In this document: positions 11,641-25,325 of the stretch, piece by piece
Layout of the letters: the number at the start of each line of letters is the position of its first letter
Numbering within the stretch: position 1 is the stretch's first letter
Assembly (NCBI GenBank): GCA_013399855.1
Contig: VXAY01003150.1
Span: forward strand, 2,253,821 to 2,317,820
Direction: 5' to 3'
Source of the DNA: Oxyruncus cristatus
Lineage: Eukaryota; Chordata; Aves; Passeriformes; Cotingidae
DNA: 64,000 nt
Program-made: the position numbers and the translations under genes
The notes under the pieces: generated by a model
Database searches by the model: none
Seen by the model: the letters and a program-made list of their open reading frames with translations, nothing else
Told to the model about the DNA's origin: nothing

Positions 11641-14600
11641 CTGCATCTTTTGCTCCCACAAATTGACTATGTGACAGTCACGAGCTTCTATCTCCCAGAT
11701 GCCTCTTTTACCCTGCTTGTTCTGCACAGCAAGTGAGGGGACAGGTCTGTGGTTTGTTTACCATGATTTCAGGGACCTTCTACAATTTGAGTCATCTACA
11801 GTCTCATTTATCACAGGCTGTATAAAATACTGAGCTTTGGTAGCATTCAAGGCTACCAATTCAAGTATTTCTGTGATCCTGTAAATACAAAGATAAACCT
11901 GGGTTCCTGGGCTTTCAAAAAAACTTTCTGTAAAGTGACTGAGAAAGTTGGACGTGTCAGGAATGCAGTATTTGGGCAGTTTATTTCCATGTCCTCATTT
12001 TCCAAGCACAAATAGGCCTTTTGGTTTTATAATTTAAGACATGTGAAACCCAGTGCTCAGCAAACAGGAAGAAGCAGTGCTGTGCTATACAACAGAAAAT
12101 GTTCCGAAACACATCATATCTCAAAGGGTTGCAGCTTCCCATACAATCTGAGCCACTGACTCAACAACTGAAAGGGGTGATTGCAATGCCCGGAAAAAGG
12201 GCCCTAATATTAGCAGTGTTAGTTTGGGAAGGTGTAGTTGTTGAGGTTTTCTGGGCTTTGTTTTTCAATCTTATGGTATTTTAATAAAATACGAAACGTG
12301 GAAACAAACCCAAGTCTGAGGCGAGATTTTGAGACCTCATGGGTAGCGTGTTTCTGATCAGATTGAACTTCATCAGATATACCTGTTTTTCTAAGAGTAG
12401 TTATCCAGTATTTTTCTGGCAGTTGTGTTCCCTTATTATTACCTAAGGTTTTTATACATTCCATAGCAATGCAGGAGTTGGAGGAGCATTGGCAGCGGCC
12501 ATTTAGGGACAGCACAGGGATAGAGGTTGGGATATCTCAGGTTTACCATTCCTGGTAACAGAACTGTTGTTATTTCTGAAAGCAAGGACCGGGAGAACTT
12601 GATATCCAGTGTGTCCACCCATTCTGAAAATCTGGAAGTAGCAATTTTCTGCTGAAAAACTAATGGTAGTGGACGGACATTGAGTAACAGAGACGGATGG
12701 ATAAGTAGAATGTGTAAAAGCTACAAGAGCAACTATTTAGAAAAGTTGACAGTTATAAATATAACACATTGAAAATTAATTTACAATGTTCAGCCTGTCT
12801 GTCCCACTTTTCTGTCTGGGACCTATGTTAACATTATACACTTAAGACATTATATCATTATTCTTATTTTAATGCATTTCATGCCTATAGATTTAATATA
12901 AACAGAGGTGCTGACAGGAGCTTCAGTTTAAACAGGTTTAAATGTGAATTTGACTTTATGATTCTCATCAGGGAAAAAGACTAAACAGTTTAAGTTGATT
13001 AAATTTTCTTAAAGCTGCAGCTAAATATAATGAAAGCCATTTGTGCATTTTTTTTTGGTAGGAAAATTGAGTGTCTCAATGTTAGTGACTGACAGCTTCA
13101 TGCAATGAATTCTTTTCTTGTGAAACAGAGTCAAAACAGTTTCTATTTTTCATAAACTTCTGCTAGGTAGTTTCAATTTTCTGATTTTTATAGGAAGCAT
13201 AGCTTTCCCATTTAAGTGTGGGCTTATTAGACCAAACTATATATGTCAAATTACTAAAAAAACAGATCACACTAGATATTCCTTAAATATTATGTTTTCT
13301 TGTACTGTGGACATCACAGTGATCAATTTCTTCTTCCCTTTTTTAAATTAAATTTCTCCTTTTTAAATTTTATTTATCAAGTGTTCTGATTAGCTAGAGC
13401 CTATGGCTCTGATTCAGTCTGAATACCTATTTAAGCAGGGACCAGATTCCAAGCATGCTCAGCCACATGAAAAAACGTGGTGTGAATTTAGATTTATTTC
13501 TAATAAATCCATGAGTCAGGCTCTAGCTGAAGTTGGTAGGTGTTTATTAGGGGTTACTCTTGCACAGGAGAAATGTCAGGTCCCTGCTCTGCAACAAAGC
13601 CATTTCAACTATATTTAAGGGCAATACTGTATCCACATTTTTTGTAAGCAGACTTTTTTGTAAGCTTTTGCCTGGAATAGGCATTTGGGTTGCACTGCGT
13701 GGTAGCTGCATTTTGAATGTCATTGTCTTCAGTCACTGAAGGGAAATAAAGCCTCCAGTGTTCCCAGTTGTGCAGTGTTCTCTGATTGTTAGTGATTCAC
13801 CCACCACACCCTCCTTGGGCAGAGGTAACTTTGGGACAAAACCCAGGTGTATTGGCTAAGGGTGAACCCCTGGGAAGGATCAAGTGCCACTTGGCCAGTC
13901 CAAGAGATCCTGGACTGCACCCACACACAAGTCAGTGTGCTTAGAAGTGGAGATCTAGGAAAGCTTCAGCTTTATTTTTGTTCGGAAAGCGATTCATCCT
14001 CTTCCTGTTCTTGCAAATTACAGAAATACGCTTCTTAAAAACTCAATGCTTTTTGACATGCTCTTAAGAATTATTTAATATTCTTGGCTCCAGTGTGCTG
14101 TTTCATAGGACAGGAACTCAGAGACAAATGCTGTGTGTCATTGAAAGGGGTTTTTTTTTGAAGTTGCCTGAAAAATCGGATTAGACATCACAGACTGTGT
14201 CACTTTTCAGTGCACTTTATTAAACTTGCAACATCTTGCTGCAAGTTTGTTTGACATCTTCTGCTCCCTTGGTGTTAAAAGTTATGCAAGTCCACTGATG
14301 TTAACTTTGAAAAATAACTTTCCATAATAAGTCAGTTTAAATTATGTTCCCAGTTAAGTGATAATGTGGATTACTGGTGCATTCAAACACTTGGCCATTG
14401 GCTCCCTCTGATACAATGAGAAATCACATCACTGCTGTGAGCCTCAGTTTCCCTTCACCTCTCCACGTACTGATCGTGCCAAATCTTGTGTTCAAAGCAA
14501 ACTTAGAAACTTAGAAATGGAAGTGCAAAATTGGTTTGCATTGTGTGTGTACTTAGCAGTTAAAAAATTAGACTTATTTAGAAAATAAGAAAGATTCTCA

Positions 14601-14843
14601 GGTCTTAGTTCTGTTGGTGACCAAGAGTCTGCACTTAGGTGGACATTGAAAAGTCTTCCAGGTGTGTTTTCGAATCTCATGGTCCCCACAACCTACATTC
14701 CAACTACCACACTGAGCAGCAGAATCTCAGCTGTTTTTTCACCAGCCTGAAAAGTTATGATTAACTCTGTCATCCTGTAATTTTTAAGGCATATTTTTGG
14801 CACCAGTTCCTTCATTTCTTGGCCATTTTTGGAGCATAAAATA

Positions 14844-14918
14844 AGCAGCTTCCACACTTGCCAGGCCTTGTCACAGGCCACTGCTGCTCGCATAGCAGCT
14901 TCCACACTTGCCAGGCCT
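14844..14918 (+). repeat. 25-bp direct repeat, 50-bp period
   Basis: A 25-base sequence starting AGCAGCTTCCACACTTGCCA is present identically at 14,844-14,868 and 14,894-14,918. The unit between is partly echoed after the second copy (an ACAGG motif), consistent with an old or partial tandem duplication. Confidence 0.95.
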
Positions 14919-17806
14919 GCAACAGGAAGTATCCTTGGGGATAACTCTCTCAATATTTGGAAACATATCCCTCTGGTGTCACTAGACTGCAAGTTTCCAA
15001 GGATATCTTTGGATAGTCCCACTATTAGATTTAGTCAGAGAGGTCAATGAGTGCATGGGAAAGAGGATCAGGAGAAGCATTAAAGGCAACCATATGTAAT
15101 GATTCATTTCAGTAAGAGATTTCACCCTAACAAAAGTGACCCTGGAGCCAGTGCTTGGACCTTGTGTCCAAGAGTTGCCTCACAACTCTTACAGGTATTA
15201 TAACTTACAAAGCATTATGTATGTAATGCAAGGTCCACTCTATTTTACTGAAACTGGTGCATCTGGCAGAGTGGCTTGACGGAATGATTCTCCTGGAAGC
15301 ATCAGCTCCAGAGCTGCTCCACACACTTGTTTGAGCAGCATCCAGGCTGGAGAGCAGGGCCCTGTGTGGATGGGCAGCACTGCCCTCCTGCTGCTCTGCT
15401 TGAGGGGGTTGCCATGAAATTTCTCCTCACCTGGTGTGAGACGCTGTCTTATAAACACCAGCACAGGACAATAATCATGTGCTTTCTCTTGGAGAATGGA
15501 GATACTGAATACATGTATTTGATCAAGGCTGATTGTTTAGTAATGGAATTCATTTATACGTTTGCTATTACTGGAGACAGTGTGAAAAATCTGGCAAAGG
15601 ATGGTAAGTGGATTTTTGTCTTGCATAAAATGACCATCTCTCTGTCAGCTATTAAAGCTGTGAAAGCGTGCTTGGAGCCACCCCAAATATAACATTGCTA
15701 TTAACTTCCTCTTCACTTAGCCATAATTGCCTCATGAACTGGAATGTACAACTCAAATGGGCTTTCTTGGAGGACAGAAATCTCTTCTTGCCATGTAGAA
15801 TAAATTAATAAGTAGTAAATAAAAGAAACCTTTTTAATTGTAAGGAAGTTCCTATTTCTGTGAAGACCTTCTAGGGGAAAGCTGTAGATGCAGGTTTAAA
15901 GAAGAGAGAGCAGAAGTGGCCTGTGACAAGACATTAAAATATTTGCTTGAATCCAGTCCACCCACCCACTCATTTGTAAAACACGCAGTTAACCAGGTCT
16001 TTAACAAAAGGCAGATAAACAGCTGGACACCAAACAATTAGCAATAAAATTGGTCATGAATACTTTTTTCCCCTTGTTTGCAAAATTATTTTAAAAGAGG
16101 AAAAGAGAATCATTCTGAGTGGGGTTTTTTTAATGTATATTTCTAAAATGCATTCACAGAAATGTGCAATTCAGCAATGCTTTGGGCTGCATGTTTGTAT
16201 CTGCAGTATCTCCTCTGACAGCAAAGGCCACACAGACTGCTTTGGGATATGGGGATGTTCTCTCCAGATTTTTTTTTAAATTTTTCTGCTTTTGAATTTT
16301 ATTCTAGGTCTTAATTCTAACCCTGTGCTATACTACCGTGGAGAAGCATACAACCAGAAGGACTGCAGAGGGCACGTCTTTTTAATTTATTCAAAACTTT
16401 TTCAGACATGGATTTTTTATTTGTACGTGTTAGTACATAAAAAGTACAAAAGCAGTTTTGAAATGTATTGGATGATTTTGATGCTGCCCCCTACAAAGTC
16501 CTATGGTAATTAATGTAAAGACTTCAAAATCATTTCAGTAGGATTGAATCTGATTGTAAATCCTTCAGGGATGAGAAGCAGTTGCATATACCTGTAGCAT
16601 TTGAAAAAATATCATTATTATAATCTCAGACTTCACTGCAGAGTAGGACATGTCCCAAAGCCTCTGCCAAAGCCAGGACAGGTGTTTATATCTATTACAA
16701 ATCTTTGGGAAGCTCGAAGGGCTGGTTTTACAATAATGTGTAAATGTACACTGCAGATTGCTCTCGCCTCAGTCTTTTGAGTTGTGAGCACTTGCTGAGC
16801 TCCAGATCCATCTCCCCACAGAGTGGAGTTAGTGAGGTGCAAGGTGGGACTCAGCTGATCAGTGCTCGGGTGTAGCAAGGGGGGATATGGATGTCTGAGC
16901 ATCTGGCTGTGCTTTCTGTGTGTCTGTGTTTCTGCCACAATCAGTGGAGAGGAATAGGAAGATTCACCTCAGGGTAAGAGGAACTGGGGCCTAACGATGG
17001 CTGACTGGGCTTCTTTTGTTTCCAAACCTCTGAGGAGTGAACTTGAGATATTTGTGGAGGAAGAGTATTTTTCTGCATTTTAAAAATGCCCCACATTTTT
17101 GATAAAGAAACTTGTCTGAGTGTATGGATACAGAGCACTCCCTAATCCAGCAATGAATGCTGCACAGGTATGCAGGTACAATTAGAAAACTATGTTGACA
17201 GCAAAAGTGTTAAAAACAATATAAGAACTTTAGGATCATTCATTACTATTATGAGTCCATGAAAGTACTCCAACAAATTTTGGGAGAAGCAATTAAAGCA
17301 ATTTAATAAAACTTTTCATATCAATGCCTAAAGTGGCATCAGAGGCACAGTTTGACACAAACTACAGGCAAGAAACCTTATGAAAATTCCAAGCTCATCT
17401 ACAGACACGATGCTAGAAGCTACAGGGGTTTATTTTATAAGCATTCGCTTAACCACTGCACAACAAAAATGTAACACTTCCCTGTTGCTGTTCTCACAGT
17501 TCATAACGGTGCACAGAGAATTCCATTTTGATGTTCTCAGAATTTATGCAATGTCTCCACTGAAGAGAATCTCTAATGCACTGTTCTGCTGGCATGAAGG
17601 AAATTGTCCCTCTCCTGTTTGTTGGACTCAAAGAACCTTTTTGAAAAGGATCCCATACTGATGCTTGTGCTGTTTAGGGGCTGCATCAGGAATTATGCTG
17701 TTACTTCTTGGCTTGGATCTGCTTTTTCCTGCCAGCTGCCTTTGGTGTGAGGTTTTCTAATGTCCTTTTAAAGTGAAAAAACAAGTACTTAGTAATCCTT
17801 TCTTAC

Positions 17807-17972
17807 TGACATGAAGCCCATGTACACCTCAACTTCCCCATCTTCGTGGGGTGTGGTGAAGATCTGGTGTCTTTTCTCATCGGCAGGTATCACACCTCTG
17901 ATACCTGTGCTGAATGTGGGATTTCCAAACAGGAGCTTAGCCTTTATCTTTTTCTTAGGCCTCCCATTCCTT
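17807..17972 (-). CDS. Best candidate internal coding exon, protein unidentified
   Basis: On the minus strand an acceptor-like edge (GATTGTTTGCAATATAG) precedes position 17,972, and a near-consensus donor, TCA|GTAAGA, follows position 17,807. Between them are 166 bp: one leftover base and exactly 55 open codons (phase 2 to phase 0). The peptide begins with a basic nuclear-localisation-like block, RNGRPKKKIKAK, then LLFGNPTFSTGIRG, and ends in an acidic stretch HEDGEVEVYMGFMS. Mixed hydrophobic and charged residues, exon-like length and third-position GC above the local background all favour real coding sequence. Without splicing the frame stops seven codons past the donor. I cannot name the gene; the basic block alone does not assign a function. 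The acceptor has only a modest pyrimidine tract, and the opposite strand is also open here, so doubt remains. Confidence 0.45.
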
Positions 17973-19439
17973 CTATATTGCAAACAATCAAAACTTCAGA
18001 TTTCCAGACTTGTGGCTCTCTCTGATCAGATAAACGGAACTTTGCTGTTTATCAAACCCTCTTAAAAGTTCGCCCTTTTGTAAAGATCATTTTCCAAACA
18101 ATCTTTCCAAATAAACTACTTAGATTTCGATCATAAAATTCAGCCAAGCACAACGAGTGCTCTGCAGCACTTAGATCTCACTGAACTACATTTCTCCGCA
18201 CTGTTGGGAGTCAATGATTAAAATCACTTTCCATCCCTGTAGACAACCACAAGTGGTCTAAAGTGTCTTCACAAATGCTACACATAATTTTTCTTACTCC
18301 AGCTCTCACCGATTATCTGACTGTTTAAATGTTAGCCACATGTTTTTAATCCAGTTCAATACTCACTGAGATTACTTTCAATAGTAATATAAATCAACGT
18401 TTTTACAGCAGAATTTACTGTAATAATGATAAACATTTTAAGCATGTCTGTCATAAGCTAAGTTTGATACAACTAAATTCTTGTTTGTAATTAAACTGAG
18501 CAAACAGAGGACATAAGCAGGCTTTTCATCCAGTGCTTCTTCGTCTTCTGAACTGTGCAGTCTAGAATTGCATCCCAAAATAGATACATATCAACAATTA
18601 ACTAATTGTGTAAACAGCTTCCAGTGCAGTATGTACTTAATTTTAATCACAGGAGTAATTCTATGGAGGATTCATTTAGATATATAAACCTAAATTCAGA
18701 GAAAGGGGGTCTTTCATGCTCATATTAAACTGTCTAGGTGAAATCCTAATGGAAATTCAGGTTCTCGGTCATTTGAAATATCAGTTCATAGAAACATCCC
18801 TTGTTCTTTTTTGTGACTGATGTGAATGGTACTTCAGCAATGCTATAAATATTGTCTGTCTCGCTAGAAAAATGTATAGGGTAAATACAGTAAATAATTA
18901 CAACTTTCATCATGTCTGTAAGAGCTGAAATAAACATCTCCTGGATGGAGAAGAGATGTGTGTTTTCATTGTTATACTGATCTCTGCTGGGACATTCTCT
19001 GATTATCCACAAAGCCTAACTGAAGACAGCATGGGGAGGGATTATCAGAGAACCTGGATATTGGCAACCACAATGAGTGAAAAACTTCACAGGCTGAAGA
19101 GTGTAAGTGCAGTTCAGTCTGTTTGAATACACCTGTTTCTTACTGAGAGATCCTCCTAACTACAACAGGCTGCCCTGTGGGTAAATCCTTTTTCAGGATC
19201 AAAGCTTCAAGAACTAGAAATGTTCATATCTGTTCTACTGAAGAACACATTCGAGTGCTTTCTTACCGTGTGGAGTGCAGCCTAGCTCAGCCTTTGATGA
19301 ACAGCAGACAGTTGTTCAACACCACCACGAAAGAGCTTCTAGCATAGTAACTTATGCCTGTAAAAGCAAACAATTTGTCAAGCAGGAAAGAATAATTTTG
19401 GATCTCTGCCATCTGCCCGTTTGAAAGCTTGTCCCACTT

Positions 19440-19930
19440 GCCGCACAAACTGCTTCATTCTGCACTTAGCAGGGCAGGAGATATTGTTGCCAAAACTGTT
19501 ATCTCGATTGCCACGTTATTTGTTTTTATTGCCATAGTTCTGCAATGAGGTTTCGCAGCTTTAAACTCCCCAGAAAAAAAATATAAATACAGGCTGCCAC
19601 AAAAAAAGGAGGCCCAAGAAATCTGAGAAGACTGAGGCAAAGCCGTTCTCATTTGCATATTCTTATTCTGAAAAATCCATGTTTCTTTCTTCTACTATAA
19701 AATGCCAGCGGGGAGGGATGTGTGGAGAATCAGTCAATGGAGTGTTCAGACAGAAGTTCAGAGTGAGACTGGAGAGAGGCAGAGGGACAGGTTGCTGAAA
19801 TCAATAGAAAACCTCTCATTTTTTACAATTGATTTTTATGATCAGAGCAGTCATGGTCCTTTGAGCAGGACCACTACAAGTAACGCATTCTACGAAAGGA
19901 GCAGGAGATTACTCTGGTCCCAGAGGGCTT
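19440..19930. promoter_or_regulatory. Possible conserved noncoding element
   Basis: This stretch has mixed, non-repetitive composition with retained CpG dinucleotides (CTCGATTGCCACG, TTTCGCAG, AACGCATTCTACG) in otherwise CpG-poor DNA. It also holds a POU octamer, ATTTGCAT, near 19,652. Such texture is typical of conserved vertebrate enhancers, but conservation cannot be seen from one sequence. A 76-codon plus-strand frame at 19,702-19,932 overlaps it and has no recognisable domain. Confidence 0.2.
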
Positions 19931-20389
19931 AATGCCAATTAGAGATGTGAGAGAACATGAATGAGATGTTGTGAGTCAATATGGTGTGCAATGTGCTTAT
20001 AAAATATATCCCAGCATCTACTGAGCAGATGAGGCAGCTTGGTGAACACAGCAGAGCCAGTTTGGGAATTTCACAAAAGATGTTACTTTAAGGAATTAAC
20101 CAGGAACATATCTTGAGTTACAAGAACTCCTTGGTGTCAAAACGGGATGAGCCCTTTAGTAACACTGTGCTTTTACAGGGCTTGACCTGTGGTGTTGATG
20201 AACACATAAATGTTCTTTAAAAAGTTTCAAGGTGCTGCTATTACAGATGATACAGTTCATCAAATACTGTTGCATGGACCCATAACAGTTTTCTGCCTGG
20301 GGCTTTTCTACTGAATTATGAATAGGTGGGTTTCTAATAGAAAATGGGTTTTAAATACCACCTTTGTTTCTTAACTGGTTATGTGGAGG

Positions 20390-20474
20390 CATATATATAT
20401 GTATATATGTATGGATATATATATATGTACATATATATATATGGGTATGTGTGTATATATATATATATATATGT
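20390..20474. repeat. TA/TG compound microsatellite
   Basis: About 85 bp of alternating TA with interspersed TG/GTAC units, ending in an uninterrupted (TA)n block. It is likely to vary in length between individuals. The plus-strand open frame through it (Ile/Tyr repeats) is an artefact of the repeat. Confidence 0.97.
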
Positions 20475-23400
20475 CTCTTTTCCGTATTCCCTTTTTTTCA
20501 GATTTTTTTTCTGACCTGTGAGTATGTTGAGCTGCATGAAGGTTTTTTGGCAGAAACCACCAATGTTAAGTTTATGATTAATAAATAATAAGGATTTTTT
20601 TACTTTTTGATGGTATATGCCAATTGTCCTTGAGGGTCAGTGTGACTGATCGATGTGGTTCTCACTTTAAAAAGAAAAATATACTTTTAGCTACCAGAAA
20701 ATAATAACAAAGCCTTAAGTGCAAAATAAAATTCACTAAATGTGAAATTTAATACAGTCACATGGAAAATATTTGCAATGTTTCCTTGTGGCTATACCTA
20801 ATAATAAATAGCTTTTCAGAGCTGTTAAAAACACATTGTTGTAACGTGTATTAGAACTGACAACATAAAGTTACCAGGGTTGGGCAGGATCATTTGTCAG
20901 TCGAAAATGCAGCTCTCTGCACTTACTACTTTTATGTTGTACATCATACTTGATTTTCAGAGCAGGCTTGGAAAAGTCTCCAACCTCTTAGAAGTCAGAG
21001 TGATCAAGTTGTCCTAATTAGGACTTCCATATCGAGTGTTGCAGAGGTTTGGCCCCACATCCATTCACTGGAGGAGGTTTACAGCCTCTGTGCCACGGGA
21101 ATCAGTCTATTAGCAGACAGCTTTTCATCATCTTCTTTCCTCTCCTTGCCAATGAATACAGTTTAAAAAACACTTCTATGATTTGTTTCAGAAAGTCATA
21201 TACATCAGCTGTTCCCTCCCCTGAAATACTTTCCTGCTAATTCTGTTCAATGATCATTCTCCTGTTCTCCTCCTGCTTCCTTTTCCAGTTGGTTCATATT
21301 CCCCTGCCCTCCTTTCTCCTGATTCCTTTCCAGCAAGGAAAAAGCAGCGAGTGATCACTGAACCAAGTGTTTTAGCAAATGGCTGACTCCTTCCTTGGCA
21401 TTCAGCTCATGGAAGAGATTGAAAGGACCTCCCTGCCCGTGAAATGGGAGACAGAAGAGAGACCCCTGAACTTTATTCTGGAACAGCTTGTCCACAGTCT
21501 GAATTAGAGGAAACACAGTAATGATTCCTGGAGGCTGGTGCTGTGTTGATCAAGTGTGGCTTTTCTTAGCTTGTACAGCTCCCGCACAGCACAGGCAGAA
21601 TTGATCTCTCTTTGGATGCTTCCTAGCCAGGTTCCTGCTCAGCAGCTACTGTAGAAATAATAATATAAAAACCTCTCTTAGACAGATGCTCTTCGACAAA
21701 GTCCTTTATTGTACAGCATCTCAGCAACCCGCATCAGTAACCCGGACATGTCCCATATCACACTTGCAGTGCAACTGGGAATTCACAATGCTGAAGTTAA
21801 GAGCTCATTCAGCATTGGCATGGACATAATCATCATCAAAAACATGTTAGTGTGTATTTAGGGTATCTCTAGGCATTTGTGACAGTATTACCGTTTGTTG
21901 CACACTGGCTTTCTGAAGCAAAGAGCTAAACTTCAGCTGTCTGTCTGCCAGAACTCAGTGAATTTGGATTGGAAGAGAAGCTGCAGCACATACATTAATA
22001 ATTTTCTCCAGTAACTTGTTTATTCATTCTCATTCTGCCACTGATGGGTCAGAGTTTTTGGCAGGAAGGTTCTTTATCTGGCAAAGCCCCCAGGTTCCAG
22101 TGTGCAGTGTATTCATGTTGCACAGAACATACAAGCAGCAGTCTGCATAAATGCTTTCAATTGGATCAATCAGAAGCGATTTAGTGCTTTTGGTAACAGA
22201 AGCCTATGCAGTGAGTTACATTTTCAGGAGAGTTCAGTACTCAGCTGTTCCCAGTGGAGTGATCACAACCATTACCTGTGAGGCTGAGCCCTTTCATAGT
22301 GTGTGACAAAGGACTCGAGCTACCCCCAGTCTCAGTGTCAGGCTTCTGCAACTGTGGGTTTGCTTTTCAGAGGCAGATATTTAATTGTCTCCTTCTGTCT
22401 TTTTCCAAAAGATCATTCCTGCCAATCCTTGAAAAATGGTGTGAAGTTTTGGTAGTGCTGCTTGCTTCTGACTTCATGGCAAATATGCCAATGGAAATTC
22501 CTCTCTTTTGAATTGTGCTGATACCATGGGGGTGGCACTTTGTAAAGGGAACACACGATTAGCTCTTGTGCCCATCTGCGGGCAGGGGGGCAGAGGGGAT
22601 AATATTTCTTATATTTTTCTCTGAATTATATTGTGGATCCGAGTTTTCAGTTTGCTCTGAATGTTCATATGCTGCAGAACCGCAAAGAAAAGGCCCAGAT
22701 TTGCAGGTTTTACTTTAATGAAAGTCCCACTGAGAAGGAACATGGAATATTATTGTTTTTCCAGACTAGTATTTTTCTGTATTTCTACTATTTTTTCTCT
22801 AACACGTAGCCCGTTAGAAGTGCCCTGTGGCTGTATTTATGACACGAAGCAGAACAAGTAGATTTGGTTGTGTATTTTGTAACTGAAGCTGCACCACTCT
22901 CTACCTTGTTGCTTATGGAGTAACATGATGCCTAATTTGACTAATTTAATTTCAGCCGTTAAAAAAGCAAATGTGGGGAAAATACAGTAATTGACAAAAC
23001 ATAAATGATTATTTCCCTGAAGCCAAAATGTTACTATGTAAAAATTAAGTTATTCTTTGATTAGAGATTCCAGGATCGGGTTTCTCTCTTTTTTTCTTCT
23101 GTATTTGTATTTTGGTAATTTTTTGTTCTTTATAAATTTTGAGGAAAATATCTAAGCAATTTTTTTTCAAATTCTTACTCTACACACATAAGCAAAAATT
23201 GTCTGTTTCATTAGTCATAAAATAGGAGGCTTCTTAAAGTTGTTTTTTATACAAAAATTATTATCCAGGGAGCTATTTCTGCTCAAGCTACAGCCAAGCA
23301 AGAAAAGAGAAAGCTATTATAAATCCTCTCATTTGCGGGGGACAAAACAAGTAGAAAATAAAGAAAATTTTGTTTAGAGAAGAAAATTTCCTTTGTTTTT

Positions 23401-23837
23401 ATTCTCTACTGATTCTACAGTATATCTGTTTTCAAACAATTAACAGAGAGTACCAAAGCCTCCCTCTTCACAATCAAAATATTCCTGTCTAAACCAAACA
23501 TGTATGCCTTCTGATATGAAGCCTTCAGTTCTTAAAACATAACCAACAAACTAGAAATATTTACCTTTGGGCCTGGAACGGGAGATACAGAACTGTGGTC
23601 ACAGAGTTCTTCGCAATTTTCCCAAGAAAAAAAATCTTACCATTCTGCCTTTTGCTTTTTAACATTTGTATTTTAAGCACATATTTTAGGCTGATACACC
23701 TGTGGGTCTCAGTAAGAGTAGTTTGGAAGATGTGCATTCTAAATATTTGCTGGGAGGTGTGTCATTGCTTGTCAGTGTCACAGTGAGCATTAAAATAAAG
23801 GCATGTTTATGGGAATGGAGAGACCTTGGCCCGTTCC

Positions 23838-23960
23838 CATTCCTGTCACTGAGTGCTGGGTGACCTTGGGCAAGGCACAGACTCTGGGCTTCCGCTCGAC
23901 TCCTCTGTGCAGGGCTGATCCCAGTACCTTTCCATTATGGATACTTGTACAAGATCGTAT
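23838..23960 (+). mobile_element. MIR-like (CORE) SINE remnant
   Basis: The block GGGTGACCTTGGGCAAGGCA, near 23,860, matches the well-known MIR core (GTGTGACCTTGGGCAAGT). It is preceded by a degenerate CCATTCCTGTCACTGAGTGC, resembling the CCCGGCTCTGCCACTTACTAGC part, and followed at the right distance by a CAGGGCTGAT..AGTACC segment like the downstream MIR region. Divergence is high, as expected for an element predating the bird-mammal split. Confidence 0.6.
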
Positions 23961-25299
23961 CATTCTTTGAGGGTGTTCTGGAAGTTACTTTTCTGTTCCC
24001 CATCACCCTCCTCTCCAACACCCCTGTAAAGTGGCTGAATATTTAAAATTTCCGTGTCTCTAACACCTACAGAGCACAGTCAGCCACGGACAACCGGAAT
24101 CTAAATAATCACAGCGGAAAAAATCATTTGGAAAGCAATGTTAGGTGTGCAAGAGAAGAGAGCAAGAAATTGTAAAAGGTGCAAATGCTCTTTAAGTGCC
24201 ACCTTTCTTCCATAGTCACTACTTCTGTTTCAAAGGGATTGGTAACTGTTCCCATGGATAAAAGGCCAGGGTGTGGCCTTCATGCTCCTGTACTTCTCTG
24301 CCAGTAGATGGTTTTCCTGATGTAGGTGTGCATGGCTGGATGGGGAAAGCTCCAATAAGGAATGAATATACCCAGCAGCACCTCAGGAAAAGTCAGAGGA
24401 TGCAACTTTTATTTTACTTTAGGCTGCAGTAGAAAAATCTGAATTAAATTTTCAGATAGCCTGACAGTTGGATTGAGTTTCCTTTAATCAGATGGCCCTT
24501 CTGAATAAATGGTTGTTCCTCTGTCTTTAAAGGAAGAGTTTCAGGTATATTCAATGCTTTGGGTCTTGGAAACTTTAACTTTTTTTAAAAGCCCAAGGTG
24601 GAGAGATAGGAAAGGCTTAGAGAACAGTATGCCTGTCTTTGTAATCTTTTTACAGCTCTGGTTTGTGGTGATGAATGTGCCTCCCTGCCTTCTCCCCTGA
24701 GCATCTGCCTCGGGAGCAGTGCACCTTCTCAGGGTGAGCACGGGGCTGAGAGGACGAGTGGGCTCAGTGCAGCCCCCACCCAGGGAGAAGAGGGGGGTTC
24801 TACATTTGATGGACAGGTAAACAACAGGCAAACAGGATGATCTGTCACATGAGGACTTGCCAGTTGGAAAGGCTGAGCTTTGGCTTCTGCCTTTCAGCTT
24901 CTGTCACCAACAACTTCCCCTTAACTTCAGCAATCAATGTGTGACTCAGTTGTGTGGCCCAAAATCAAGCGTTGAAAATGAATCTGTTCATGCAGAAGTG
25001 GCGCTTATAACAAAACTAACAGGGAAATACATGGATAAGGAGCTCTAATGAGAAAAATGGGGACATTTATGTAGGGATGTGAAGCTTGCATTCTCCCAGT
25101 GATGATATCAGCTTAGTGGGCCATAACCAGACAGCAGGAGCTATCATGAAGATCATTAATTATTACTCACATGTCTATTATATATTTCACCAATACATCT
25201 TTGTTATTACACCATAATTTAAAAAGGCTGCACATATAAACTAAAATTCATTACTCGCATAGGAAACTCATCTATATGAACATAGAAATGAAATCCAAA

Positions 25300-25325
25300 C
25301 ATATATATATATACATATACATACA
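25300..25325. repeat. Short AT/AC microsatellite
   Basis: About 25 bp of (AT)n followed by ATAC units. It is a simple repeat with no associated gene. Confidence 0.9.

Larger units (their letters stand above)
10350..17806. other. Noncoding stretch with short duplications
   Basis: AT-rich sequence without a convincing gene. It holds a triple 15-bp repeat at 11,517, a 22-bp direct repeat at 11,577-11,640 and a 25-bp direct repeat at 14,844-14,918. A minus-strand frame at 14,693-15,022 (109 codons) is the most protein-like opening but overlaps the 25-bp duplication and lacks a good donor. A plus-strand frame at 15,327-15,692 (121 codons) shows nothing recognisable. Confidence 0.6.

Noticed and set aside
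12219..12515. 98-codon minus-strand frame
   Set aside because: A GTAATA donor-like site exists inside it, but there is no good acceptor and no recognisable protein.
14395..14470. GTGAGCCTCAGTTTCCCTTC, resembling the MIR block GTGCCTCAGTTTCC
   Set aside because: Only one short block matches; the neighbouring MIR blocks are not detectable in order.
20364..20588. 74-codon plus-strand frame rich in Ile, Tyr and Val
   Set aside because: It is a translation of the TA/TG microsatellite.
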